This document shows, one piece after another, positions 27,855 through 36,617 of a DNA stretch of 64,000 nt. Location of the stretch: positions 62,001 to 126,000 of the forward strand of contig JAKSRY010000005.1 in NCBI GenBank assembly GCA_024403415.1. Reading direction: 5' to 3'. This DNA comes from Lachnospiraceae bacterium. GTDB lineage: Bacteria; Bacillota; Clostridia; Lachnospirales; Lachnospiraceae. Position 1 is the stretch's first letter. Each line of letters starts with the position of its first letter. The notes beneath the pieces were generated by a model, which worked only from the letters and a program-made list of their open reading frames with translations, ran no database searches and was not told the origin of the DNA. The translations under genes were made by a program, and so were the position numbers.

Positions 27855-29282
27855 ATGATTTGTTATAAATGTGGATGTACTTTGTCAGAGAAGGACTATT
27901 GTACCGGATGTGGCGCTGATGTAGGGATGTATAAGAAAATATTATTCCTGTCAAATCGTTACTATAATGACGCTCTTGAAATGTGCCAGGTGCGTGATTT
28001 GTCAGGCGCAATAGTATCTCTCAAACAAAGTATTAAATTGAATAGAAATAATGTTGATGCGCATAACCTGCTGGGACTGGTTTACTTTGAAATAGGCGAA
28101 GTAATGGAAGCTCTCGGTGAGTGGGTTATCAGTAACAGCATCAGATCTGAAAAGAATATAGCGACCGATTATATTAGGCTCATCAGCGAGAATCAAACAC
28201 AGTTTGACGCTATGAACCAGAATCTTAAGAAGTTCAATCAGGCTCTTGAGCAGTGTTATCGCGATTCACTTGATTATGCGATTATTCATTTGAAAAAGGT
28301 TTTAAGTGCCGCTCCTAATTATCTTAAGGCGCATCAGTTGCTTGCCCTGATATGTATCAGACTTGAGGACTGGGAGAAAGCCCGTCACGAACTTGAAAAA
28401 TGTATGGCGATAGATTCAAAGAATATTATTACCATGAGATATATGGCGGAGGTTGAGGCAGTTCTTACTCCGGTTGATGATGGACATGTTCGTTCTAAAA
28501 AGACCAAGACGGAAGAGCAAAAGCGTGGGACTTATACATACAAGAGCGGAAATGATACTATTATACAGCCTGTTCATAAAAGACAGCCTCGTGCACTTAC
28601 GGTTTTATTGTCGATTGGTATAGGAGCTGTTGTTGGACTTGCTGTAGCTTACTTTTTGATTTTGCCGGCAAAGATAGTTTCTGTTGAAGAAAATTCCAGC
28701 AGGACGATAGCGGCAGTGTCAGAGGAAAAGGATAAGATAACAGCCGATTATGATTCACTTCAACATAATTACAATAAGATACTTGTTGATAACGAAGAAC
28801 TGAATGAGAAGCTTAAGGCATATACAGGCTCAGAAGGAAACGTAGGCGCTACAGATTCATTAATGCTTGCAGCAAAGACATATATTGAGAATCCGGATAG
28901 TATTTCGGAAATAGCAAGATGTCTTGAAGGAATTGAACTGGCAGACAGTATGGATGATACTGATAAGTCAGAATCATATCGTGCTTTATATAATAAGCTG
29001 ATGGAGCTTACTTCAGAACGATTATCAGAGTATTATCATAAGCTTGGTTATGACAGTTATAAAAATGATGATTTTGAAGGAGCAATACCTAATCTTCAAA
29101 GAGCATACAAATATAACAGAAGTGATGGCGAGGCATTGTTCTATCTTGCCAAGTCTTATGAGAAGACAGATCAGATTGACAAAGCAAAGGAAGCATATGT
29201 TGAGGTGATTAATTCTTCACCCGATACTGAGAGGGCTCAGAAAGCTGAGACCGAACTTGCGCGAATAAACAGTCAGTACTAA
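27855..29282 (+). CDS. Zinc-ribbon/TPR membrane protein
   Basis: A 475-residue protein. The N-terminal zinc ribbon has Cys3-x2-Cys6 and Cys16-x2-Cys19. Cytosolic TPR repeats follow (about 30-205, e.g. AHNLLGLVYFEIGEVMEALG and AHQLLALICIRLEDWEKARH), then a basic linker and one TM helix (about 247-270). An outer coiled-coil stretch (about 280-330) and C-terminal TPR repeats (about 385-470) complete it. TPRs on both membrane faces suggest a scaffold linking cytosolic and envelope partners; no target is known. It ends the mgtE-folC-small ORF operon at a terminator. Confidence 0.8.
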   Translation: MICYKCGCTLSEKDYCTGCGADVGMYKKILFLSNRYYNDALEMCQVRDLSGAIVSLKQSIKLNRNNVDAHNLLGLVYFEIGEVMEALGEWVISNSIRSEKNIATDYIRLISENQTQFDAMNQNLKKFNQALEQCYRDSLDYAIIHLKKVLSAAPNYLKAHQLLALICIRLEDWEKARHELEKCMAIDSKNIITMRYMAEVEAVLTPVDDGHVRSKKTKTEEQKRGTYTYKSGNDTIIQPVHKRQPRALTVLLSIGIGAVVGLAVAYFLILPAKIVSVEENSSRTIAAVSEEKDKITADYDSLQHNYNKILVDNEELNEKLKAYTGSEGNVGATDSLMLAAKTYIENPDSISEIARCLEGIELADSMDDTDKSESYRALYNKLMELTSERLSEYYHKLGYDSYKNDDFEGAIPNLQRAYKYNRSDGEALFYLAKSYEKTDQIDKAKEAYVEVINSSPDTERAQKAETELARINSQY

Positions 29283-29286
29283 TGAT

Positions 29287-29316
29287 TTGGGAGCGGTTTT
29301 CGCTCCCAATTGTTCT
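29287..29316 (+). terminator. Rho-independent terminator
   Basis: TTGGGAGCG-GTTTT-CGCTCCCAA is a 9-bp stem followed by TTGTTCTATTATT. It ends the mgtE operon. Confidence 0.7.
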
Positions 29317-29336
29317 ATTATTAAGGAGGAATTGAA

Positions 29337-29882
29337 ATGGTAGGAGTTTTTTTTGCCACAGGTTTTGAAGAAGTTGAAGCACTTGCACCGGTAGATTTAA
29401 TGAGAAGAGCAGGGATTGAAGTTAAACTGATATCAATAAATGAAACTACGGAGGTGACGGGTGCAAGAGGAGTGAAGCTTGTAGCTGATGAATGTATCTC
29501 AAATACAGATTTTGAAAGTCTTGAAGGCATTGTACTTCCGGGTGGCGCTCCGGGATTTAAGAATCTTGATAAGTCAGAAAAACTTATGCAGAGGGTTTCA
29601 GAATTTCTGAATACAGGAAAACTGGTTGCAGCAATTTGTGGAGCACCTTCAGTTCTTGGAAAAAGAGGAATGCTGAAAGGAAAGAAAGCAACAGTATATC
29701 CCGGTATGGAGGATATGCTTGAAGGGGCTGCTGTTTCAAAGAGTAAGGTGGTAAAAGACGGAAATCTTATCACAAGCAGAGGAATGGGAACTGCAGTGGA
29801 TTTTGGACTTGCTCTCGTAGAATATTTCAGGGATGAAAATGTAGCAAAGGAACTTTCAAAAGCAATAGTATTTGAGGCGTAA
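29337..29882 (+). CDS. DJ-1/PfpI family protein (YajL-like)
   Basis: A 181-residue protein of the DJ-1/ThiJ superfamily. The family start (VFFATGFEEVEALAPVDLMRRAG) contains the conserved Glu, and the nucleophile-elbow Cys is in AAICGAPSVLG. A GGAPG loop (VLPGGAPGFKNL) and a TSRGMGTA motif complete the fold. Homologues act as deglycases, chaperones or redox sensors; which applies here cannot be told. AAGGAGG precedes the ATG. GreA starts one base after its stop, so the two are co-transcribed. Confidence 0.88.
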   Translation: MVGVFFATGFEEVEALAPVDLMRRAGIEVKLISINETTEVTGARGVKLVADECISNTDFESLEGIVLPGGAPGFKNLDKSEKLMQRVSEFLNTGKLVAAICGAPSVLGKRGMLKGKKATVYPGMEDMLEGAAVSKSKVVKDGNLITSRGMGTAVDFGLALVEYFRDENVAKELSKAIVFEA

Positions 29883-29883
29883 T

Positions 29884-30387
29884 ATGTTTAATCAGCTTAC
29901 TAAAAAAGATATAGAAGATATGCAGGCAGAAATTGAAAACAGGAAAGTGGTTATAAGACCTAAACTTCTGGAAGCTGTTAAAGAAGCCAGAGCACATGGC
30001 GACCTTTCTGAAAACTTCGAATATTATGCTGCAAAAAAAGAAAAGAATGCCAATGAATCCAGAATCAGATTTCTTGAGAGAATGATAAAAACAGCCGAAG
30101 TAATTGATGATTCATCGGCTGATGATGAGGTTGGTATTAATGATACTGTTAAGGTCCTTTTTGAAGAAGATAATACTGAGGATGATTTCACAATAGTATC
30201 AACAATGCGCGGTGACTCACTTAAGGGACTTATTTCTTTTGAATCACCTATGGGGAAAGCACTGATAGGAAAAAAGGTCGGTGACCGTGTGAATATTGAA
30301 GTAAACAAAGAATACAGCTATTATGTTAAAGTTGTTAAGATTTCGAAGGATAATCTTGGCGAAGAAGCAAAGATAAGGTCATTTTAG
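29884..30387 (+). CDS. greA: Transcription elongation factor GreA/GreB family
   Basis: It stimulates transcript cleavage by backtracked RNA polymerase. The 167-residue protein has an N-terminal coiled coil (about 1-75, with ARAHGDLSENFEYYAAKKEK at the acidic tip) and a C-terminal FKBP-like domain (DEVGINDTVKVLF and ESPMGKALIGKKVGDRV). The ATG is one base after the DJ-1 stop and uses GAGG within that gene. An alternative TTG at 29872 lies before that site. The distinction from GreB rests on the general pattern only. Confidence 0.9.
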   Translation: MFNQLTKKDIEDMQAEIENRKVVIRPKLLEAVKEARAHGDLSENFEYYAAKKEKNANESRIRFLERMIKTAEVIDDSSADDEVGINDTVKVLFEEDNTEDDFTIVSTMRGDSLKGLISFESPMGKALIGKKVGDRVNIEVNKEYSYYVKVVKISKDNLGEEAKIRSF

Positions 30388-30438
30388 TTAATTATTAATC
30401 AGCCTGAAAATGCTTAATCAGAATGGAAGTTTGGAACA

Positions 30439-31425
30439 ATGAAAAGTTTTATTACCAAAATCAAAGTATGTATTATTGTTGTGAGTGTTTTTCTGACACT
30501 TACAGGATGCAGTGAGAGTGCTGCCAAGACCTCGGAGGTTAAGATAAATATAGGCTCTTTAAAGGGGCCGACAACAATTGGCATTCTTAATCTTATGGAA
30601 CAGTGCGAAAAAGATGGAGAAAACAGTCAATATACATTCACTATGGCAACTACTGCAGATGAATTACTGCCAAAGATGATTTCCAAAGAACTGGACATTG
30701 CTCTGATTCCTGCAAATGTAGCTTCGATTCTATATAATAAGACAAATGGTGGAATTGTAGTGCTTGATATCAATACTCTTGGAGTATTGTATGCTGTGTC
30801 TGCAGATACAAATATTAAAGATATCTCGGATTTGAGAGGAAAAGATATATTTGTCACAAATAAAGGAACTACGCCTGATTACTGTCTGCAGTTTCTTCTT
30901 GAAGCAAACGGGATAGGTTTGGATGAGGTAAACATAGAATACAAATCTGAAGCAGCGGAGGTTGCTGCTCTTCTGGCAGAAAATGACGATGCTGTCGGAA
31001 TTCTGCCACAGCCGTTTGTAACTGTTGCAACTGCAAAGTCAGAAAAACTTAAAAGTGTAATCAATCTGTCAGATGCCTGGGATAAGGCTGCGGAAGGCTC
31101 AAGCCGTCTGGTTACAGGGGTAACGGTTGTAAGAAAGGATTTTTTGCTTGAAAACAAAGAAGCAGTTGAACTGTTCATGGAAAGACAGAAAGAGTCTGTT
31201 AACTTAGCGGTTACTGATCTGGATACAACAGCCGAACTTATTGCAGAAAAAGGAATTATCGAAAAACCGGAGATTGCCAAGAAGGCTTTGCCTGCCTGCA
31301 ATATTGTATACATTGATAAGAATGATATGAAATCGGCTTTGCAGGGATATATTGAAGCACTGGCCCAAAAGGACATAAAGTCTGTCGGAGGCAAAATTCC
31401 GGATGAAGATTTCTATTATGAATAA
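30439..31425 (+). CDS. NMT1/SsuA-type substrate-binding lipoprotein
   Basis: An extracellular ABC solute-binding protein (328 residues) of the NMT1/taurine/thiamin-precursor group. The lipoprotein signal ends in LTGC with Cys24 as the lipid site. The mature domain starts KINIGSLKGPTTIGI and carries DIALIPANVASILYNK and DLRGKDIFVTNKGTTPDY, both typical of the fold. The ligand may be a sulfonate, nitrate-like anion or pyrimidine precursor; the sequence alone does not decide. The downstream permease-ATPase overlaps its last codons, so the two genes form a complete importer. Confidence 0.85.
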   Translation: MKSFITKIKVCIIVVSVFLTLTGCSESAAKTSEVKINIGSLKGPTTIGILNLMEQCEKDGENSQYTFTMATTADELLPKMISKELDIALIPANVASILYNKTNGGIVVLDINTLGVLYAVSADTNIKDISDLRGKDIFVTNKGTTPDYCLQFLLEANGIGLDEVNIEYKSEAAEVAALLAENDDAVGILPQPFVTVATAKSEKLKSVINLSDAWDKAAEGSSRLVTGVTVVRKDFLLENKEAVELFMERQKESVNLAVTDLDTTAELIAEKGIIEKPEIAKKALPACNIVYIDKNDMKSALQGYIEALAQKDIKSVGGKIPDEDFYYE

Positions 31426-32767
31426 TAAGATAACAAAAAAAATACTGATTATTTTCTTTTGGCTGGTTGTATGGGAAGTGGTCAGCCTTTTTGTTGACAA
31501 TTCCATACTGATGGCAGGTCCGATAGAGACTGTCAGGGCAATTTGGAGCAACATGACTGACAGCATTTTTGTATTAACTGTTCTGAATTCTTTTTTCAGG
31601 ATAGGTCTTGGTTTCATAGCAGCCTTTATCTTAGGAGGATTGTTTGGGTTTCTTGCGTTCAAATATTCTGTTTTTCGAGATGTATTTATGCCACTTGTGA
31701 ATGTAATTAAAGCCATTCCGGTGGCTTCTTTTGTTGTATTGCTGCTCATCTGGGCAGGCTCGGGTTATCTGGCATTTTATATCAGCTTTCTGATAGCATT
31801 TCCCACTATATTTATAAATACAGATGCAGGACTTAGGAGCGCAGATGAAAAACTTCTAAAAATGTCGCATACATTTTGTTTTTCAGGATGGGAGACTTTT
31901 GTATTTATATACAGAGAAAGTCTGAAACCGTTTATTATCAGTTCAGTGAAGACCACAGGCGGAATGGCATGGAAAGCGGGAGTTGCAGCAGAGGTTATAG
32001 GATTGCCACAATTTGCAATAGGAACCCAGATATACAATTCCAAGATTTATCTGGAAACAGATTCGCTATTTGCATGGACACTTATGGTTATTCTGCTGAG
32101 TTTCATTTTTGAAAAAATATGCATTATACTTTTGAATTTTATGTTTAATATAAAGCCTAAAGTAAGAAATCATAAAAGGAGTAGAAGCGGAGAAGGAAAC
32201 AGTGCAGGTCTGTGTTTTGAAAATATAAGTGTGAAATATGATGAACATATAATTCTTGATAACATCAGCTGCTGTTTCGAACCCGGAAAAACATATGTGC
32301 TTAGGGGAGAATCCGGTGTCGGAAAAACAACTTTGCTGAATGAATTTCAAAAACGTAGCAATTGCGGTGCTGCAATGGTTTTTCAGGAGGACTGTCTGCT
32401 CGAGAACTATGATGGAATAACAAACATACTGCTCGGAAATGATACCGTGAAACCTGATGTAGCTGAAGATGAATTGAAACGGCTTATTTCTCAGAAAGAT
32501 CTATCAAAACCTGTAAGTGAATACAGCGGTGGAATGAAGAGAAGAATAGCGGTATTAAGAGCTGTTTTTAACGGAGCGGGACTGATACTTATGGACGAAC
32601 CATTCACTGGACTTGATTATGAAAATAAAAGAGAACTGGTAAGTTTGATTGAACGATATAAAGCAAACAGAATACTTGTTGTCACAAGCCATGATTCAGA
32701 AGCAGTTATGATGATTCATGGGATAGAAATGGAACTTCAGAATGGAAGATTGAAATCATTGTATTAG
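31418..32767 (+). CDS. Fused ABC permease and ATPase (NMT1-type importer)
   Basis: One 449-residue polypeptide joins two subunits that are usually separate. Residues 1-245 are a BPD_transp_1 permease (about six TM helices, EAA-like loop with GGMAWKAGVAAEVIG). Residues 260-449 are a compact ABC domain with Walker A GESGVGKT, Q-loop VFQEDC, signature YSGGMKRR, Walker B LILMDEPFTGLD and H-loop SHD. The ABC domain is shorter than the usual 230-250 residues. ATG 31418 overlaps the lipoprotein stop by eight bases and fits permease N-termini; ATG 31403 is a possible alternative with GGAGG eleven bases upstream. One chain per half-transporter would dimerise to give the full importer. Confidence 0.88.
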   Translation: MNNKITKKILIIFFWLVVWEVVSLFVDNSILMAGPIETVRAIWSNMTDSIFVLTVLNSFFRIGLGFIAAFILGGLFGFLAFKYSVFRDVFMPLVNVIKAIPVASFVVLLLIWAGSGYLAFYISFLIAFPTIFINTDAGLRSADEKLLKMSHTFCFSGWETFVFIYRESLKPFIISSVKTTGGMAWKAGVAAEVIGLPQFAIGTQIYNSKIYLETDSLFAWTLMVILLSFIFEKICIILLNFMFNIKPKVRNHKRSRSGEGNSAGLCFENISVKYDEHIILDNISCCFEPGKTYVLRGESGVGKTTLLNEFQKRSNCGAAMVFQEDCLLENYDGITNILLGNDTVKPDVAEDELKRLISQKDLSKPVSEYSGGMKRRIAVLRAVFNGAGLILMDEPFTGLDYENKRELVSLIERYKANRILVVTSHDSEAVMMIHGIEMELQNGRLKSLY

Positions 32768-32831
32768 CGAGTGGCCAGCAAGGCATATGCTTTGGCATAC
32801 TAATGTGGTTTGATGACTGGCAGACGCTTGC
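32767..32831 (+). other. Possible structured RNA element between operons
   Basis: GCGAG and GGCCAG near 32767-32778 can pair with CTTGC (32827-32831) and CTGGC (32817-32821). They enclose about 38 bases that include an imperfect palindrome around GCATATGC. No T-run follows, so it is not a classic terminator. It lies just before the promoter of the kinase operon. Confidence 0.3.
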
Positions 32832-32859
32832 ATAATGGTAAGATTTTATGGTTTTTTTA

Positions 32860-32887
32860 TTGAAAGAATGCCCTAAACGCGTATAAT
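32860..32887 (+). promoter_or_regulatory. Promoter of the kinase/VWA/PP2C operon
   Basis: TTGAAA (5 of 6 to consensus), 16-bp spacer, TATAAT (6 of 6). Transcription would start near 32894, 30 bases before the kinase start. Confidence 0.65.
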
Positions 32888-32923
32888 ATAAATAGACTAT
32901 TTTTAAGGAATGGGTTTGATATC

Positions 32924-34420
32924 ATGTCAAATAATGCAGACAATTTTGAGTTGCTCAATGACATAGACCTTTTTGTTATTGACTTTTCAACCATAGCTAA
33001 TTTGAATTCAACAGATGTTTTTGATGAACTGGTAAACTTTTGGGTAAACCATCGAAAAAGTGTTGCAGTTACCAGAGATTTTTATGAAAACTATGATGTT
33101 ATTATTCAGTGTCGAAATGAAGAACAGAAAAGAATTGCAAATTATGTGGTTTCAACGCTTGAAACATTGAAGGGAAGTAATCTTCTTAAATACTTCTCTA
33201 ATCAGACAAGACCTGGCGATCTCATTGAAAAACTGCATAAAAATCCAAGAGTTTGTTTTGTTTATTACAAATATTCGGAGTTTGCGGAAAACGTTTGTGA
33301 TTATGAGCAGAATCTGATGGCCAAGGCTATCGTGCTTAATGCATCGGGTGAACTGATTGTTTGCACTGATAAAGATGCAATATGGACAGAATCATTTAAC
33401 AGAATAGACAAAAGTGTTATCGGAGATGGTTTTTTTAAGAATTCATATATCCCGACTACAGGCGACTATGTTAAAACAAGAGACGGAGAAAGATATCATC
33501 TTACTTCAACGATAGGTGCAGGTGGAGAAGGTACAGTATATGACTGCCAAAAAGAAGGCATCGGTGACGGAACCGACTACGTGGTTAAGATATATCATAA
33601 GGGACAGTTAAATAAACTTCGTCTCAAAAAACTGATGATCATGGAAACCAAGAAGGTTGATTTTAATGGTGTCAGCTGGCCGGAAAAACTGATTTATTCA
33701 GAAAAGGGTGAACCTGTTGGATATATAATGAAAAAGATTAAAGGCAAACCATTGTCTGCTATCTTTTCAAGTGATGAGGATGTATTAAAAGAGTTTCCAT
33801 ATTGGACAAGAGAAAATGTATTATGGGTTATCATAGAAGTACTTAAAAAAATCCAGTATTTGCACCTGTTTGGAATTATTGTTGGAGATTTGAGATTAAG
33901 AAACATAATCATAGATCAGCAGGGAAATGTGAGTCTGTGTGATATTGATTCCTGTCAGATTAACGATTTGCCCTGCCCTGCGGGATTTCCGGATTTTACA
34001 GCACCGGAAATTTATAATATTGAATTTGGTAAGAAGTTAAGAACATACAGGAATGAAAATTTTGCATGTTCAGTAGTGTTGTTTAAGCTTTTGTTCTGCG
34101 GACTGCATCCATACGATCAGATAGATGGTGCAGATTCAATACAGATGGATATAAACAGAAAGAAATTTCCATATCCGCAATGCGGAACATATGGACTCGA
34201 AAAAGTGCCGTGGGGGCCTTACAAGGGTATATGGAAACATCTTCCAATACAGTATCAGATGTTTTTATATAATATGTTTAAGGTTGGAGAACGCTACAGT
34301 GTCATTGAAATGATTATTATGACGCAGACATATTACAATTTTTTGTATAAGTACAAGAGTTATTATTATTTTGTTAATGATATCACATTTGAAACAGAAG
34401 ATATTGATGACTTAGATTAA
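32924..34420 (+). CDS. TerY-P-type Ser/Thr kinase-like protein with N-terminal PIN-like domain
   Basis: A 498-residue cytosolic protein. The C-terminal kinase domain (about 190-460) has a Gly loop IGAGGEGTVY (197-206), ATP-Lys222 in VVKIY, catalytic loop GDLRLRN (Asp322, Asn327, with Arg324 where HRDLKPEN has Lys), metal Asp340 in CDIDSCQ and TAPE (359-362) closing the activation segment. The DIDS form is usual for kinases of the TerY-P triad. The first 165 residues look like a Rossmann-type domain with acidic residues at Asp20, Asp126 and Asp149/151, resembling a PIN-like nuclease or its relic. The first gene of a five-gene operon, it is probably the kinase opposed by the PP2C at 35176. AAGGAA lies 13 bases upstream of the ATG, a long spacing. 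Confidence 0.8.
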   Translation: MSNNADNFELLNDIDLFVIDFSTIANLNSTDVFDELVNFWVNHRKSVAVTRDFYENYDVIIQCRNEEQKRIANYVVSTLETLKGSNLLKYFSNQTRPGDLIEKLHKNPRVCFVYYKYSEFAENVCDYEQNLMAKAIVLNASGELIVCTDKDAIWTESFNRIDKSVIGDGFFKNSYIPTTGDYVKTRDGERYHLTSTIGAGGEGTVYDCQKEGIGDGTDYVVKIYHKGQLNKLRLKKLMIMETKKVDFNGVSWPEKLIYSEKGEPVGYIMKKIKGKPLSAIFSSDEDVLKEFPYWTRENVLWVIIEVLKKIQYLHLFGIIVGDLRLRNIIIDQQGNVSLCDIDSCQINDLPCPAGFPDFTAPEIYNIEFGKKLRTYRNENFACSVVLFKLLFCGLHPYDQIDGADSIQMDINRKKFPYPQCGTYGLEKVPWGPYKGIWKHLPIQYQMFLYNMFKVGERYSVIEMIIMTQTYYNFLYKYKSYYYFVNDITFETEDIDDLD

Positions 34421-34434
34421 AAGGAGAAAACAAA

Positions 34435-35172
34435 ATGAATCAGTGGGAAAGAGTTACAGCCGGAGATTTTTCAAAATCAACAAGAAAGAGATTGCCTATT
34501 TGTTTCTGTATTGATGCAAGTGGTTCAATGATGGCACCTACATCAAGCCAGAAAACAAGAATGCAGGAACTTAACGAAGCATTTGGCAAATTTATGGGTG
34601 CGATGAAAACAAATGAAGATGTTGCTGCTTCAGCAGATATTTCAATTGTTACTTTTGGTGGTGAACCTGAAATTTTACAGCCATTTGCACCTATCAAGGA
34701 TATGATAGTGCCGGAAATCAGACCTGTACAGTATTCAGTAACTCCATTGGGAGAGGCTATTCAGGTAGGTCTTAAACTTCTTGAAGTAAGAAAAGATGCA
34801 TATAAAAAGAGGGGAATGAAATATTTCCAGCCATGGCTTGTTGTATTCACAGATGGTGAGCCTGAAGGTCCTAATGCGGCTGAAAATATGGAAATAGCAA
34901 TTAGGCAGACAACAGAACTTGAAAGAAACAATAAGCTTGTTGTATTTAATATCGGAATAGGTTCTGATGTTAATTTTGATATTCTTAAGAGACTTTCAGT
35001 TAAGAGAGAAAAGGCAATAAGTGTTGATGAAACCAATCTTGACGGCTTGTTCAATTTCCTTGGTGCAAGTTCTGACAGTATTGTCAATAACAGTGATAAT
35101 ACAGATATTCTGTATGGAAAAGAAACTGTAGCAAAGGGCGAAGAAATAGATATTTCTGAATGGACTATTTAA
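34435..35172 (+). CDS. VWA-domain protein, TerY-like
   Basis: A 245-residue cytosolic protein with one von Willebrand A domain. The MIDAS metal site is complete: Asp27-Ala-Ser29-Gly-Ser31, Thr103 in VTPLGEA and Asp140 in FTDGEPEG. TerY-type proteins are the VWA member of the VWA/PP2C/kinase triad known from tellurium-resistance-linked and other stress loci. The C-terminal 40 residues are acidic and Asn/Ser-rich, a likely flexible phosphoacceptor or docking tail (inference). AAGGAG precedes the ATG. Its neighbours are the kinase (14 bases before) and PP2C (3 bases after), so it is probably the shared substrate or scaffold. Confidence 0.88.
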   Translation: MNQWERVTAGDFSKSTRKRLPICFCIDASGSMMAPTSSQKTRMQELNEAFGKFMGAMKTNEDVAASADISIVTFGGEPEILQPFAPIKDMIVPEIRPVQYSVTPLGEAIQVGLKLLEVRKDAYKKRGMKYFQPWLVVFTDGEPEGPNAAENMEIAIRQTTELERNNKLVVFNIGIGSDVNFDILKRLSVKREKAISVDETNLDGLFNFLGASSDSIVNNSDNTDILYGKETVAKGEEIDISEWTI

Positions 35173-35175
35173 TTT

Positions 35176-36531
35176 ATGAGATCAATTCAAAGTTATGTTC
35201 AAGGGGGAAAGCATATAAGCAAAGGCATTCCCTGCGAAGACAGAACATTTTCGATAACTAAAAATCAGGTAATGTCTATAGCACTTGCGGATGGCGCGGG
35301 TAATCAGAAGTATACACATTCAGGTCAGGGCGCAGAATGCGTTACCAGAGTTGCTGCTAATTTTCTCTGTGACAATTTTGATAATTTTTATGTCAAAGAA
35401 GATGAAGAGGAATTAAAGAAAGTATTTATTGCAGTTTTACGTAAGGCATTGAGTGCTTTGGCTGAAGAACTTAAATTAGACAGTATTATAAGATTGTCTT
35501 CTACAGTTCTTGCTGTTGCTGTTAAAGGCAACAAATATATAGCCTGCCATCTGGGAGATGGAATGATTGGTGCGCTGAAAGTAAATGGCACTGAACCATT
35601 TTCATTACCAAATAATGGCGAGTTTGCTAACGAGACATATTTTGTTCCGAGTCCGGGGGCAGAAGAAAATCTTAAAATTAAACGAGGAATAGTTGAGGAC
35701 ATACTGGCATTTTTCCTTATGAGTGACGGAACTGCTGATTATATCTACGAAGACTATGAGAAGAAGTTTTCTCCGGCAGCACTTAAAATGACAGGAATGT
35801 TATATGAGGAGAATGGTTCAGACAGGTTGCGTGAAACAATCCAGAAATATATGATTGAACCCAACAGTACTTCGGATGATTGTTCCTTTATTGTTCTTGA
35901 GGCTCAGGAAATTACGCCAAAGGTTAAGATGGAGTTGTTTGGCCTTGGTCTTGAAAGAAGCGTTACTAATGTAACAAAAATAGAAAGTGCTTCAAGTGTA
36001 AAACCGGTTAACCTGGGGGAAAATAAGGATTTTTTCGAAGAAGACCAAACTGAGAAATTAAATGTAGCAGAACGTGTCAACGGGAATGCTGTTACACCAT
36101 ATGTCAAGCCGAAATCACGAAAAAAAGAGAAGGCCATTATTACAATCATTTCAATTATTTGTTTTGTGGCAGCTGCTGTAGTAGCATTAATAATCTTTTT
36201 TACAGGAAATTCGGACAAGAAGAATAATGATGATGTCTCAAAAGATAATCAAACAGAAGTTTTTAATGGAAATGAAACTGAAACTGGTTTAGGTGATGAT
36301 GAGGGCCAGTCTACCGAAGAAGAAATGGTGGATGACCAGAACAATGGTGATGAAGCTGATGGTACAAAAGATAATTCTTCACCGAATAATTCTCAGAATG
36401 GTGATACAGAGAACGAGGGTACCGTATCAGACGATAATTTACATGATGGTTCTGGTTTGGAAGAATCACTAAGTGGAAATACTTTATCAGGAAATGAGGC
36501 AACTTCCGGACCTGGCATTGATATAGGTTAA
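35176..36531 (+). CDS. Membrane-anchored PP2C phosphatase
   Basis: A 451-residue protein. The N-terminal PP2C domain (about 1-245) keeps the metal-binding Asps: Asp39 in LADGAG, Asp128 in HLGDGMIG, Asp184 in MSDGTAD and Asp234/235 in TSDDCS. A basic linker (KSRKKEKA) and one TM helix (about 320-342) follow, then an outer tail of about 110 residues rich in Asp, Glu, Asn, Ser and Gly. The phosphatase is thus held at the inner face of the membrane. It probably reverses phosphorylation by the kinase at 32924. Most soluble TerY-P PP2Cs lack a TM anchor, so this is a local variation. No clear ribosome site is seen; coupling to the VWA gene is likely. Confidence 0.87.
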   Translation: MRSIQSYVQGGKHISKGIPCEDRTFSITKNQVMSIALADGAGNQKYTHSGQGAECVTRVAANFLCDNFDNFYVKEDEEELKKVFIAVLRKALSALAEELKLDSIIRLSSTVLAVAVKGNKYIACHLGDGMIGALKVNGTEPFSLPNNGEFANETYFVPSPGAEENLKIKRGIVEDILAFFLMSDGTADYIYEDYEKKFSPAALKMTGMLYEENGSDRLRETIQKYMIEPNSTSDDCSFIVLEAQEITPKVKMELFGLGLERSVTNVTKIESASSVKPVNLGENKDFFEEDQTEKLNVAERVNGNAVTPYVKPKSRKKEKAIITIISIICFVAAAVVALIIFFTGNSDKKNNDDVSKDNQTEVFNGNETETGLGDDEGQSTEEEMVDDQNNGDEADGTKDNSSPNNSQNGDTENEGTVSDDNLHDGSGLEESLSGNTLSGNEATSGPGIDIG

Positions 36532-36617
36532 GGTTAGGGAATGAACCTGTTTCTAATGAGATAATATTAAGTATAGCAATATTATAGATGTGTTTTAGTT
36601 AAGTTGGAGGGAATGCC

